Source: Caulobacter sp031457805
GTDB taxonomy: Bacteria; Pseudomonadota; Alphaproteobacteria; Caulobacterales; Caulobacteraceae
NCBI RefSeq assembly: GCF_031457805.1
Contig: NZ_JAVDXI010000004.1
Location: 310,001-374,000, forward strand
Direction: 5' to 3'
DNA length: 64,000 nt
Shown here: piece by piece, positions 1 through 8,937 of the stretch
Layout of the letters: each line of letters begins with the position of its first letter
Position numbering within the stretch: the stretch's first letter is position 1
Program-made: the position numbers and the translations under genes
The notes under the pieces: model-generated
Told to the model about the DNA's origin: nothing
Database searches by the model: none
What the model saw: the letters and a program-made list of their open reading frames with translations, nothing else

Positions 1-659
1 GGCGATTCCGGCTGGCCCACGACGCGACCGCCGGGTCCGATCACGAAGACGACGCGGACATTGACGTTGGCGCCGCCCTCGACCTCGCAATTGGGGTTCC
101 AGCGATCCTGGACCTCGCCCTGCAAGCGTCCGAGCGCCGCGGCTGAGAGCCCGGTGGCCGCGCCCATGGCGGGCCGCGCCGACACCGAGGTTTCAGCGCG
201 CGCCGGGCCTTTGGCCGCATTGGCTGTCGGCTTGCCGCTCGCCTTCTGAGTCTTGGCGATGGAAGCCTCGAGCGAGGCGAAGAAGTCGCTCTCGCTCTTC
301 TTCTGTGGCTTTGGCTTCGCCGGCGTGGGGGTCGGCGTTGGCTTCGGCGTCGGCGTGGGCTTGGGTGGTGGCGCCGGGGCCGGCGTTGGAGTCGGAGACG
401 GCGTCGGCGCAGGCGGCTGCGGCGTCGCCTCGGGCGTCGGCTCCGGGGTCTGGGCGGTCTGTTCCTCCAGCGCCTCCTCAGCGGGACGCACATTGGTCGG
501 GCCGTTGGTGACGATCGTGACCGGCACCGACTCGCCGATCGTGATCGGCTCGGACCGCTTCCACGGCACACCGAACGCGATCACGGCCGCCACGGCGCCG
601 TGCAGCGCGATCGAGCCCAGCAGGGCCGGAGACAGAGTCTGTTCGCGGCGGGCGCTCAT
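1..659 (-). CDS. tolA: TolA-like protein of the Tol-Pal system (C-terminus beyond the window)
   Basis: At least 219 residues are visible. An N-terminal membrane anchor (residues about 8-30, after MSARREQTLSPALLG) is followed by a long Pro/Thr/Lys-rich spacer (about 65-125) with repeated PTPTP and PKP units. The start of a TonB/TolA C-terminal fold follows (motifs LQGEVQDRWNP and VVFVIGPGGRVV). TolA spans the periplasm and links TolQR to TolB/Pal in outer-membrane constriction. It starts 7 bp after tolR, in the order ybgC-tolQ-tolR-tolA. The call rests on architecture and context, because TolA sequences diverge strongly. A TonB-like protein is the alternative. Confidence 0.85.
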   Translation of the reverse strand, partial: MSARREQTLSPALLGSIALHGAVAAVIAFGVPWKRSEPITIGESVPVTIVTNGPTNVRPAEEALEEQTAQTPEPTPEATPQPPAPTPSPTPTPAPAPPPKPTPTPKPTPTPTPAKPKPQKKSESDFFASLEASIAKTQKASGKPTANAAKGPARAETSVSARPAMGAATGLSAAALGRLQGEVQDRWNPNCEVEGGANVNVRVVFVIGPGGRVVGQPES

Positions 660-666
660 GCCGCTC

Positions 667-1185
667 CTACTGCGCGGGCCGCAGGTCGGCCGCGCCTTCC
701 GGCTGTGCGTCGCGCGGGGCCGCGCCCGTCGAGGGACCGCCCGTCTCGGTGATCAGGTTGATCTTGTTGAAGCCGGCGTTCGACAGGCCCGCCATGACCT
801 GAGCGACCACGGCGTAGGTCGCCCCGCCGTCGGCGCGCACGAAGATCGGCTTGTCATAGCCGTCGCCCGCGATCGCGCCGATGCGCGGCGCCAGGTTTTC
901 GAACGGGATCTGCGTCTCGCCGACGAAGATCTGACCATCCTTGCGGATCGAGACGGTGATGGGCTCGTCCTGGTTCTGGAGAGCGGCGGCCTCGGTCTTG
1001 GGCAACTCCAGTGGAACCCCGGCGGTCAGCAGCGGCGCCGAGATCATGAAGATGATCAGCAGCACCAGCATCACGTCGACCAGCGGCGTAACGTTGATCT
1101 CGGACAGCGCGCCGCGCGAACGGCGACCGCGACGACGGCCTCGTCGCCCGCCCGTCGCGAAAGCGTCGTTGGAGGACATCGCCAT
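667..1185 (-). CDS. tolR: Tol-Pal system protein TolR (ExbD/TolR family)
   Basis: 172 residues. A short Arg-rich cytoplasmic tail (13-24) precedes one transmembrane helix (about 34-56). It carries the family motif EINVTPLVDVMLVLLIIFM with the proton-channel aspartate at Asp37. A periplasmic domain follows, ending in a Pro/Ala-rich tail. TolR uses the proton motive force with TolQ to energise TolA. It starts 4 bp after the tolQ stop, so the two are probably co-translated. Met3 is an equally possible start. Confidence 0.95.
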   Translation of the reverse strand: MAMSSNDAFATGGRRGRRRGRRSRGALSEINVTPLVDVMLVLLIIFMISAPLLTAGVPLELPKTEAAALQNQDEPITVSIRKDGQIFVGETQIPFENLAPRIGAIAGDGYDKPIFVRADGGATYAVVAQVMAGLSNAGFNKINLITETGGPSTGAAPRDAQPEGAADLRPAQ

Positions 1186-1189
1186 CGGG

Positions 1190-1888
<699 letters not shown>

Positions 1889-2002
1889 TCGGGATAGGCT
1901 CCGTTGGGTCGTCTGATCAGGACTGGAGAGCGCCGTATGGCATGAAGCGGCGCTGGGGTGAAACTATGACAATCGTCGAGCGATCCCGAAATTCGACATC
2001 GC

Positions 2003-2446
2003 TCAGCTTTGGATCGGCGTCAGCCAGGGCGAGAGCTTGGCCAGCATCTCAGGCGTAGGCCGGCGCGGACGTCCAGACAGGCTGATGCAGACCGCCACGC
2101 CCTTGGCTTCCAGAACCACATCCTCGCCGCGCGTGATCCTCTGGGTCACGAACAGGCGCGCCCCTTCCACGCGGTCGTAGGTGGTGCGCACCAGCAAGGC
2201 GTCGTCGATCCGCGCCGAGCGCTTGAAGTCCAGCTCCATGCGAATGATTGCGAACGCGGTGTCTTGCTGCGCCAGTTCGGTGTGCGAGATGCCGGCCAGC
2301 CGGAAAAAGTCGCTCCGCCCGCGCTCCAGATAGCGCAGATAGTTGGCGTGATAGACGATGCCCGAGAAGTCGGTGTCCTCGTAATAGATGCGGACGGCCA
2401 GCTGATGCTCGCGCCCCTCGAAGGCGCCGGCGGTGGGCTCAATCAT
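2003..2446 (-). CDS. ybgC: Tol-Pal-associated acyl-CoA thioesterase YbgC
   Basis: 147 residues, the normal size for a single hotdog domain. The signature YYEDTDFSGIVYHANYLRY spans about 21-39. Asp26 aligns with the catalytic Asp18 of E. coli YbgC. The family hydrolyses short acyl-CoA or acyl-ACP thioesters in the cytoplasm and is nearly always first in tol-pal operons, as here. Its ATG overlaps the stop of the upstream membrane protein (ATGA), so translation is coupled. Confidence 0.93.
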   Translation of the reverse strand: MIEPTAGAFEGREHQLAVRIYYEDTDFSGIVYHANYLRYLERGRSDFFRLAGISHTELAQQDTAFAIIRMELDFKRSARIDDALLVRTTYDRVEGARLFVTQRITRGEDVVLEAKGVAVCISLSGRPRRPTPEMLAKLSPWLTPIQS

Positions 2447-3309
2447 GACGCGGGCGGGTCCTGGTCGACGGGATCACCGAGCACCAGACCTAGGGACAGG
2501 CCCCAGGCCAGGATCGGCGCAGCGCCATACCCTAGAACGGGCGCAGGGTAGTTTCCAAACAGGTTCCCGGCGATCCAGCCGACCCACAAGGCGGCCAGGG
2601 CCAGGGCTTCGGCGCGACGCTCGGGCCGCGTCCGGGCGACCAGGAGGAACGGCGCGGGCAGGCTGATCATCAATACCCCGGCCAGAACGCCCAGCACCGG
2701 GCTGGCGGCGAACGTCTGGTCCAGCAGTCCTTCGACATAGGGCACAGCCGGCAATGTGTCGGGCTCGACCCATGCGCCGTAGGCCAACAGAGCGGCGACG
2801 GCCACGCACGCCCAGGGCGTCACCTGACGCGGACGCTCGACCGCCGCCGCCGCCGCGAGCGCCAGGGCCCAAGCCAGGGACGAGGCCGCATCGTGTTGAT
2901 ACAGCAGCAAGAAGGCCAGCAAGGCCGCGATCGGCGCCGCGCGACGATCGCCAAAGCCCTTGGCGAACGCCCAGGCCGCGAACGGCAAGACGATCGACGC
3001 GGTGTGCATTTGGATCGGTCCGAGCGCAAGCCAGCGCTTGGCGCCCTCCAGCGAAACGCCGTTCATCAAAGTCACGACCAAGGCCAGGGCGCTGGCGGCG
3101 ATCAGCAACCACAGCCTCCAACGGGCCCGGCGCCAGAATCTCCCGACCAGCAGCGCCAGGCCCAGGGCGAGCACGGCGGCCAGCCCCTGGACGATCAGGG
3201 CGTTGCGCGGCGCGCCGGCCGCGCTGATCGCGGCCAAGGAAACCGCGAGGCTCGCAGCGCCGAGGCCAGCGGTGAACAGACGGATCGCGCGCACGCTGTC
3301 AGCCCTCAT
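2443..3309 (-). CDS. Small membrane protein resembling SEDS (FtsW/RodA) proteins
   Basis: 288 residues, about eight to nine hydrophobic segments. Residues about 70-95 hold GAKRWLALGPIQMHTASIV. It matches the SEDS pattern G-x-RW-x-x-LG...QPSE, including the two preceding helices, with HTAS in place of QPSE. The next helix has LLYQHDAASSL where SEDS proteins have LLQPDLGTA. The large SEDS extracellular loop is mostly absent, and known SEDS proteins have about 370-400 residues. The gene overlaps ruvB (11 bp) and ybgC (4 bp), so it belongs to the ruv-tol transcription unit. Function unknown. The SEDS link is inferred from motif order only. Confidence 0.6.
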   Translation of the reverse strand: MRADSVRAIRLFTAGLGAASLAVSLAAISAAGAPRNALIVQGLAAVLALGLALLVGRFWRRARWRLWLLIAASALALVVTLMNGVSLEGAKRWLALGPIQMHTASIVLPFAAWAFAKGFGDRRAAPIAALLAFLLLYQHDAASSLAWALALAAAAAVERPRQVTPWACVAVAALLAYGAWVEPDTLPAVPYVEGLLDQTFAASPVLGVLAGVLMISLPAPFLLVARTRPERRAEALALAALWVGWIAGNLFGNYPAPVLGYGAAPILAWGLSLGLVLGDPVDQDPPAS

Positions 3310-4336
3310 CGAACAGGCCGGCCTGCCCCGGCGGGGCGGCGGGCGGGGTCAGGCCCAGGTGCAGATAGGCCTTGCCGCAGGCCATGCGTCCGCGCGGCGT
3401 GCGCTGGATGAAGCCCTGTTGCATCAGATAGGGCTCGATCACGTCTTCGACGGCGTCGCGGGCCTCGGCGATGGCGTAGGCGATGGTTTCGACGCCAACA
3501 GGCCCGCCGCCGTAGTTCTCGATCATGGCGCGCAGGTAGCGACGGTCCAGGCTGTCGAGGCCGCTCTCGTCGACCTCCAGCCGGGCCAGGGCCATGGCGG
3601 CGGCGTTGCGGTCGATATTGGTCGCGCCGTCGGCCGTGGCGAAGTCGCGGACCCGACGCAGAAGACGACCGGCGACACGCGGCGTCCCCCGCGCCCGCTT
3701 GGCGATCTCGTCGGCCCCGTCGTCGGTCAGCGGCGCGCCCATCTTGCGCGCGGCGTGCTGCAGCACATGGCGCAGCTCGGCCGGGGTGTAGAATTCCAGC
3801 CGGATCGGAATGCCGAAGCGATCCCGCAGCGGTGTCGCCAGCATGCCCGCCCGTGTCGTCGCCGCCACCAGGGTGAAGGGAGCCAGGTCGATGCGGATCG
3901 AGCGCGCCGAGGGCCCCTCGCCGATCACCAGGTCCAGCACATGGTCCTCCATGGCAGGATAGAGGATCTCCTCAACGTTCGACGACAGGCGGTGGATCTC
4001 GTCGATGAACAGAACGTCGTTGGCTTCAAGATTGGTCAGGATGGCGGCCAAATCACCGGGCTTATTCAGCACAGGTCCCGAGGTGGCGCGGAAGTTCACG
4101 CCCAGTTCGCGGGCGACGATCTGGGCCAGGGTGGTCTTGCCCAGGCCCGGCGGGCCGAACAGCAGCACGTGATCCAGGGCCTCGCCCCGGCCCTTGGCGG
4201 CCTCGATGAAGACGCGGAGATTGCCCTTGGCCTGTTCCTGACCGACGAACTCGGCCAGCGTCTGGGGCCGCAGGGCGCGGTCGGTCGACGGGACCTGGTC
4301 GCCGAATTGAGGCTCGCCGGAGATGATGCGGGTCAT
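3299..4336 (-). CDS. ruvB: Holliday junction branch migration helicase RuvB
   Basis: 345 residues, full length. The N-terminal AAA+ domain has Walker A (GPPGLGKTT, about 61-69) and Walker B (VLFIDEIHRLS). The helical lid and winged-helix C-terminus include the GxPVGVETIA element. RuvB drives branch migration with RuvA. Its ATG overlaps the ruvA stop by 4 bp. Confidence 0.98.
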   Translation of the reverse strand: MTRIISGEPQFGDQVPSTDRALRPQTLAEFVGQEQAKGNLRVFIEAAKGRGEALDHVLLFGPPGLGKTTLAQIVARELGVNFRATSGPVLNKPGDLAAILTNLEANDVLFIDEIHRLSSNVEEILYPAMEDHVLDLVIGEGPSARSIRIDLAPFTLVAATTRAGMLATPLRDRFGIPIRLEFYTPAELRHVLQHAARKMGAPLTDDGADEIAKRARGTPRVAGRLLRRVRDFATADGATNIDRNAAAMALARLEVDESGLDSLDRRYLRAMIENYGGGPVGVETIAYAIAEARDAVEDVIEPYLMQQGFIQRTPRGRMACGKAYLHLGLTPPAAPPGQAGLFDEG

Positions 4337-4953
4337 CGACCCAACTCCTTCAGGCCCGCCTTGATCAGCGCCTGGACGGTCGCGTCTTCACCCAGCTCGG
4401 CGGCGGCGGCCTCGACGACACGGCGAGCGTTCACCTCGGCCACGCCCAGGCCCATCAGGGCGGCCACGGCGTCGCCCGTCGGCGCAGGCTTGGTCGGGGC
4501 GGACGGTGACGAAGAGGCGCTCGGCGCCATCATCAACACTGGCCCGTCAGTGATCGGCTTGTCCTTCAGCTCGGTGACGATGCGCAGGGCGAGCTTGGGG
4601 CCCACCCCGTTGGCGCGGCCGACGGCGGCCTTGTCCTCACGCGCCACGGCCGAGGCCAGTTCGGCGGGCGACAGCACGTCCAGCACCGCCATGGCGGCCT
4701 TGGGTCCAACGCCCTGAATCGCCTGCAACAGGACGAAGGCGCGGCGCTCCTCACGCGTGGCGAAGCCGTATAGCCGCAGGCCCTGGTTCTCGCTCCATTG
4801 GCTCTCGATGTGGACGAGGGTCTCTTCGCCCAACGCCGGCAACCGCTGGAGCGTGCGTTGTCCGCAGCGGACGATGTAGCCCACGCCCATGACGTCGATC
4901 AGGGCCTCCTCCTCGCCGATCTCGGCGACGGCGCCGCGCAAACGCCCGATCAT
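4333..4953 (-). CDS. ruvA: Holliday junction DNA-binding protein RuvA
   Basis: 206 residues: an OB-fold N-terminus (MIGRLRGAVAEI, VGYIVRCG), tandem helix-hairpin-helix motifs (IQGVGPKAAMAVL and ANGVGPKLALRIV), a Ser/Ala/Pro-rich linker, and a small C-terminal domain that contacts RuvB (residues about 155-206). Overlaps ruvC and ruvB by 4 bp each. Confidence 0.98.
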   Translation of the reverse strand: MIGRLRGAVAEIGEEEALIDVMGVGYIVRCGQRTLQRLPALGEETLVHIESQWSENQGLRLYGFATREERRAFVLLQAIQGVGPKAAMAVLDVLSPAELASAVAREDKAAVGRANGVGPKLALRIVTELKDKPITDGPVLMMAPSASSSPSAPTKPAPTGDAVAALMGLGVAEVNARRVVEAAAAELGEDATVQALIKAGLKELGR

Positions 4954-5456
4954 GCGACTCTCCGGTTGGCGACGCGCAGGTTGGCGTGGGTGATGGCGAC
5001 AGCGAGCGCATCCGCGCAGTCAGCCGTCGTCTTGCCCGCCGTGGGCAACAGCCGCGCGATCATGAAGCCGATCTGCGCCTTGTCGGCCGCGCCGGTGCCG
5101 ACCACCGCCTTCTTGACCAGACGCGTGGAATACTCGGCCACGAGCAACCCGGCGCGCGCGGGCGCGATCAGGGCGGCCGCGCGGGCGTGGCCCAGCTTCA
5201 GGGTCGACTGGGCGTTGGTGTTCAGGAACACCTCTTCCACCGCCGCCTCGTCAGGCCTGTGCTGCGCGATCACCGCGCTGATGCCTTCGAACAGATGCAG
5301 CAGACGGTCGGCGAACTCAGCCTTCTCGTCCGGAACGATCACCCCGTGCGCGACGTGGGTCATGCGCGAGCCCTCGACCGCGAGCACGCCCCAGCCGGTG
5401 CGGCGCAGGCCCGGATCAAGGCCCAGAATTCGAATGGGAGTGCGATTCGCGTTCAT
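4950..5456 (-). CDS. ruvC: Crossover junction endodeoxyribonuclease RuvC
   Basis: 168 residues from the chosen ATG. It has the RNase H-like fold with first acidic residue in ILGLDPGLRRTGWG, the EEVF glutamate and the C-terminal DCADALAVAITHA aspartates. It resolves Holliday junctions. Two further in-frame ATGs lie 3 and 18 bp upstream (5459, 5474). Family proteins begin a few residues before the LDPG motif, so the nearest ATG is preferred, but no start has a strong ribosome site. First gene of the ruvCAB unit. Confidence 0.95.
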   Translation of the reverse strand: MNANRTPIRILGLDPGLRRTGWGVLAVEGSRMTHVAHGVIVPDEKAEFADRLLHLFEGISAVIAQHRPDEAAVEEVFLNTNAQSTLKLGHARAAALIAPARAGLLVAEYSTRLVKKAVVGTGAADKAQIGFMIARLLPTAGKTTADCADALAVAITHANLRVANRRVA

Positions 5457-5599
5457 CATGTGTTCTCGCACCATCGCCTTTTCGCGCCCCCACGAAAAGC
5501 CAGTCCTTTGCTAACGGACGGTTAACCGCGCGCGCCCCTTGCGCCCGGCCGCGACGCGGGCTCTGCTACCCGCCGCAAGGTCTTGGGGAGACGATTTCG

Positions 5600-7024
5600 A
5601 TGAAGCCGATGGCATGGATGACGGCGGGCGCGCTGATGGCGCTGGCGAGCGCCGCGAACGCACAGACGGCCACCGCGCCGAAGTCCCGTAGCCCCGACCA
5701 GGCGGCCTTCCGCGCGCTTTATCAGGAGCTGGTCGAGATCAACACGACCCTGTCGGTCGGGTCCTGCACCGCCGCCGCCGAGGCGATGGGCGCGCGCCTG
5801 AAGGCGGCGGGCTATCCCGAGACCGACGTCAAGGTCGTGGTCGAGCCCAAGCACCCGCGCGAAGGCAGCCTCGTCGCGGTGCTGCGCGGAAGCGACGCCA
5901 AGACAAAGCCCATGCTGCTTCTGGCCCACATCGACGTGGTCGAGGCCAAGCGCGAGGACTGGACCCGCGATCCGTTCAAGCTGGTCGAAGAGAACGGTTA
6001 CTTCTACGGACGCGGCACCTCCGACGACAAGGCGCAGGCCGCCATCTGGGTCGACAGCCTGATCCGCCTCAAGCAGTCGGGCTTCAAGCCCAAGCGCGAC
6101 ATCAAGATGGCCCTCACCTGCGGCGAGGAGAGCGAGGGCTACAACGGCATCGAAGACCTGGTGAAGAACCACCGCCCGCTCGTCGACGCCGAGTTCGCCC
6201 TGAACGAGGGCGCCTCCGGCTTGCTGGATGAACAGGGCAAGGCGGTCATGCTTGAAGTCCAGGCCGGCGAGAAGGTCTATCAGGACTTCACCCTGACCGT
6301 GACCAATCCTGGGGGACACTCCAGCCGGCCCACCGCGCCCAATGCGATCTACCAGCTGTCCGCCGCGCTCGACCGGATCGGCGCCTATCAGTTCCCGCCG
6401 CGGTTCAATGACGCCACGCGGGGCTACTTCACCCAGATGCAGGCGCGCGTCACGCCCGAGCAGGCGACGGCCATGAAGGCCCTGGTCGCCGACATCAACG
6501 ATCCGGGCGCGCTCGCCTTGATCACCAAAGACCGCACATGGAATTCAATGCTGCGGACCACCTGCGTCGCCACGATGGTCAACGCGGGTCACGCGCCGAA
6601 CGCCCTGCCCCAGCGCGCCACGACGAACATCAACTGCCGCATCCTGCCGGGCACGCCCATTGATGAGGTCAAGGCCAAGCTGACCGAGCTGGCGGCGGAT
6701 CCGGCGGTCGCCGTGACCCTCGCCCACAGTTCCAAGCCCGCCTCACCGCCCCCGCCGCTGACGCCGGCGATCATGGGCCCCATCCAGAAGAACGCCGCCA
6801 AGCTGTGGCCCGGTGTTCCGATCCTGCCCGTCATGTCGACCGGCGCGACCGACGCGGTCCACACCAGCGCGGCGGGCATCCCGACCTATGGCGTCACCGG
6901 CCTGTTCCACGGTCCGGACGGCACGGGCGCCCACGGCCTCAACGAGCGCATGCGCGTCCAGTCCCTCTATGAGGGGCGCGACTTCCTGTACGGCCTGATC
7001 AAGGACTATGCGGGCGGCAAGTAG
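5600..7024 (+). CDS. Secreted M20/M25/M40 family metallopeptidase
   Basis: 474 residues. A signal peptide (1-22, cleavage after ANA-Q) sends it to the periplasm. Zinc-site motifs of the M20 family appear in order: LAHIDVVEA (His-x-Asp), GRGTSDDKAQ (bridging Asp), TCGEESEG (catalytic Glu-Glu), and a late His in GLFHGPDGTGAHG. A dimerisation lid domain lies about 215-345. It probably cleaves a peptide or acyl-amino acid; the substrate is unknown. GGGGAGA lies about 12 bases before the ATG. Monocistronic, divergent from ruvC. Confidence 0.9.
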   Translation: MKPMAWMTAGALMALASAANAQTATAPKSRSPDQAAFRALYQELVEINTTLSVGSCTAAAEAMGARLKAAGYPETDVKVVVEPKHPREGSLVAVLRGSDAKTKPMLLLAHIDVVEAKREDWTRDPFKLVEENGYFYGRGTSDDKAQAAIWVDSLIRLKQSGFKPKRDIKMALTCGEESEGYNGIEDLVKNHRPLVDAEFALNEGASGLLDEQGKAVMLEVQAGEKVYQDFTLTVTNPGGHSSRPTAPNAIYQLSAALDRIGAYQFPPRFNDATRGYFTQMQARVTPEQATAMKALVADINDPGALALITKDRTWNSMLRTTCVATMVNAGHAPNALPQRATTNINCRILPGTPIDEVKAKLTELAADPAVAVTLAHSSKPASPPPPLTPAIMGPIQKNAAKLWPGVPILPVMSTGATDAVHTSAAGIPTYGVTGLFHGPDGTGAHGLNERMRVQSLYEGRDFLYGLIKDYAGGK

Positions 7025-7030
7025 AGCCCC

Positions 7031-7066
7031 GTGAGCCGGCGGAGCCTCGGGGTTCCGCCGGCCACG
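7031..7066. terminator. Hairpin between convergent peptidase and purC genes
   Basis: A 9-bp perfect stem (GCCGGCGGA at 7035-7043 with TCCGCCGGC at 7054-7062) and a 10-base loop sit between the convergent stop codons. There is no U tract on either side, so it may act in both directions as a weak terminator or 3'-end stabiliser. Confidence 0.45.
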
Positions 7067-7074
7067 TCGACAAT

Positions 7075-8037
7075 TTACCCCGCCAGATAGGCGTCGAGAT
7101 TGCGCTTCACGCGGGCCATGACCGGCTCATCCGCGGCGGGCGCTTCAAACGTCTGACCCGTGATCGCCTCGAACGCTTCGATATAGACCGCGGAGGTCCG
7201 CGCGATCAGCTCGGCCGGGATCTCCGGGATCGGATCATTGTAGGGATCACAACGCTCGGCGACCCAGGCGCGGACGAAGTCCTTGTCGAAGCTGTCCGGA
7301 CGCTGACCAGCCGCGAACCGAGCCTCATAGGTGTCCGCGCGCCAGAACCGGCTGCTGTCGGGCGTGTGGATCTCGTCGGCCAGCACGATGGCGCCGGCCT
7401 CATCGAGGCCGAATTCGTACTTGGTGTCGGCGAGGATCAGCCCCCGCTCGGCGGCCATCTGCTGGCCGCGCGCGAAAAGCGCCAGAGCGTAGGCGCTGAG
7501 CTGTTCCCACTGGGCGGGCGTGACGAGGCCCTGGGCCAGCACCTCGTCTGGCGACAGCGGCGCATCGTGATCGCCGTCGGCGGCCTTGCTGGTCGGAGTC
7601 AGGATGGCTTGCGGCAGGCGCTGGTTGGCCTTCAGGCCGTCCGGCAGGGTGACGCCGTACATCGACCGCTGGCCCTTGTTGTAGAGCGTCAGGACCGAGG
7701 TCGAGGTCGTCCCCGCCAGATAGCCGCGCACCACCAGCTCGACCGGCAGCATCTCGAGACGCTTGCCGATCAGCACGTTCGGGTCCGGGTAGGCCAGGAC
7801 GTGGTTCGGGCAGATGTCCGCCGTGGCGTCAAACCAGAACCGCGCCGTCTGAGTCAGCACCTGCCCCTTGCCCGGCACCGCGCACAAGTTGCGGTCGAAG
7901 GCGCTGAGCCGGTCCGAGGCCACGATCACGCGGCGACCATCCGGCAGGTCATAGTTGTCCCGAACCTTGCCGCGATAGTGGTTGGGCAGGCCGGGCAGCA
8001 CAACCTCGGCCAGGGCGTTGGGGGCGGAAGGGGTCAC
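7075..8037 (-). CDS. purC: Phosphoribosylaminoimidazole-succinocarboxamide synthase
   Basis: 320 residues, the longer yeast/plant-like SAICAR synthase form rather than the roughly 240-residue E. coli form. Motifs include YRGKVRDNYDL, IVASDRLSAFD, ELVVRGYLAGT, LADTKYEFG and DEIHTPDSSRFW. It joins aspartate to CAIR in purine biosynthesis, in the cytoplasm. Starts with GTG. Located away from purEK, which is also in this window (38-39.6 kb). Confidence 0.96.
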   Translation of the reverse strand: MTPSAPNALAEVVLPGLPNHYRGKVRDNYDLPDGRRVIVASDRLSAFDRNLCAVPGKGQVLTQTARFWFDATADICPNHVLAYPDPNVLIGKRLEMLPVELVVRGYLAGTTSTSVLTLYNKGQRSMYGVTLPDGLKANQRLPQAILTPTSKAADGDHDAPLSPDEVLAQGLVTPAQWEQLSAYALALFARGQQMAAERGLILADTKYEFGLDEAGAIVLADEIHTPDSSRFWRADTYEARFAAGQRPDSFDKDFVRAWVAERCDPYNDPIPEIPAELIARTSAVYIEAFEAITGQTFEAPAADEPVMARVKRNLDAYLAG

Positions 8038-8065
8038 CGGAGCCTCGGTCTGTCAGGGATACGCA

Positions 8066-8098
8066 AAGACAAAGGGGAGGCCCGGCCGGACCTCCCCC
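8066..8098 (-). terminator. Terminator of yebC
   Basis: On the minus strand, GGGGAGG (8097-8091 side) pairs with CCTCCCC (8080-8074 side), followed by TTTGTCTTT. It lies a few bases after the yebC stop codon and before the purC start. Confidence 0.6.
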
Positions 8099-8104
8099 AA
8101 TTCA

Positions 8105-8860
8105 TCAACCCAGCTTGGCCAGATCTTCGTCGCTGATCTCTTCGTTCGAGTAGACGGCCTGGACGTCGTCGTCCTCGTCCAGCATGTCGAGCAGCTTCAT
8201 CAGCGTGGCCACGGCGTCGCCCGTGACCGGGACCTGCATCTTCGGACGCCAGGCGATCTTGGTGTTCGACGCCGCGCCGAACTTGGCTTCGAGGGCGGCG
8301 GCCACGTCGTTCAGGCTTTCGAAGGCGGTATAGACCGTGTGACCTTCGCCTTCCTCGTCCATGTCCGAGGTGACGTCATCGGCGCCGGCCTCGATGGCGG
8401 CTTCCATCATGTCGTCTTCCGACGCGGTCTTGGCCGGATAGCTGATCTGGCCAACGCGATCGAAGTTGAAGGTCACCGAGCCGGTGGCCCCCATGTTGCC
8501 GCCCATCTTGGTGAAGTAGGAGCGGACATTGGCGGCGGCGCGGTTCTTGTTGTCGGTCAGCACCTCGACGATGATGCCAACACCGCCGGCGGCGACGCCT
8601 TCATAGCGGATCTCGGAGTAGTCCGCCGCGTCACCCATCTGCGACTTCTTGATCGCGCGCTCGATGACGTCCTTGGGCAGGCTTTCGGCCTTGGCGTTAT
8701 TCACGGCCAGGCGCAGGCGCGGGTTCATGGCCGGATCCGGCAGGCCCGTCTTGGCCGCGACGGTGATTTCCCGCGACAGCTTGGAGAACAGCTTGGACCG
8801 CGCGGCGTCGGCGCGGCCCTTGCGGTGCATGATGTTCTTGAATTTCGAGTGACCGGCCAT
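8105..8860 (-). CDS. YebC/PmpR family regulator or translation factor
   Basis: 251 residues, standard for the family. It begins MAGHSKFKNIMHRKGRADAA and contains the N-terminal helical bundle with NPRLRLAVNNAKAESLPKDVIERAI. The acidic C-terminal domain ends in DMLDEDDDVQAVYSN. YebC-family proteins have been described as DNA-binding regulators and, more recently, as factors helping ribosomes at difficult peptides. Which role applies here is not visible. Monocistronic. Confidence 0.93.
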   Translation of the reverse strand: MAGHSKFKNIMHRKGRADAARSKLFSKLSREITVAAKTGLPDPAMNPRLRLAVNNAKAESLPKDVIERAIKKSQMGDAADYSEIRYEGVAAGGVGIIVEVLTDNKNRAAANVRSYFTKMGGNMGATGSVTFNFDRVGQISYPAKTASEDDMMEAAIEAGADDVTSDMDEEGEGHTVYTAFESLNDVAAALEAKFGAASNTKIAWRPKMQVPVTGDAVATLMKLLDMLDEDDDVQAVYSNEEISDEDLAKLG

Positions 8861-8937
8861 TCGGAGGGCTCTGTCTCTAGTCTGAAGAGGAGTGTGGGCG
8901 CGCTTCTAGCGCCCGCCGACGGGGTTTGTCACCCCGC

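Noticed and set aside
2960..4717. Plus-strand open frame of 585 residues
   Set aside because: Antisense to ruvB and ruvA, which are complete; long antisense frames are expected at this GC content.
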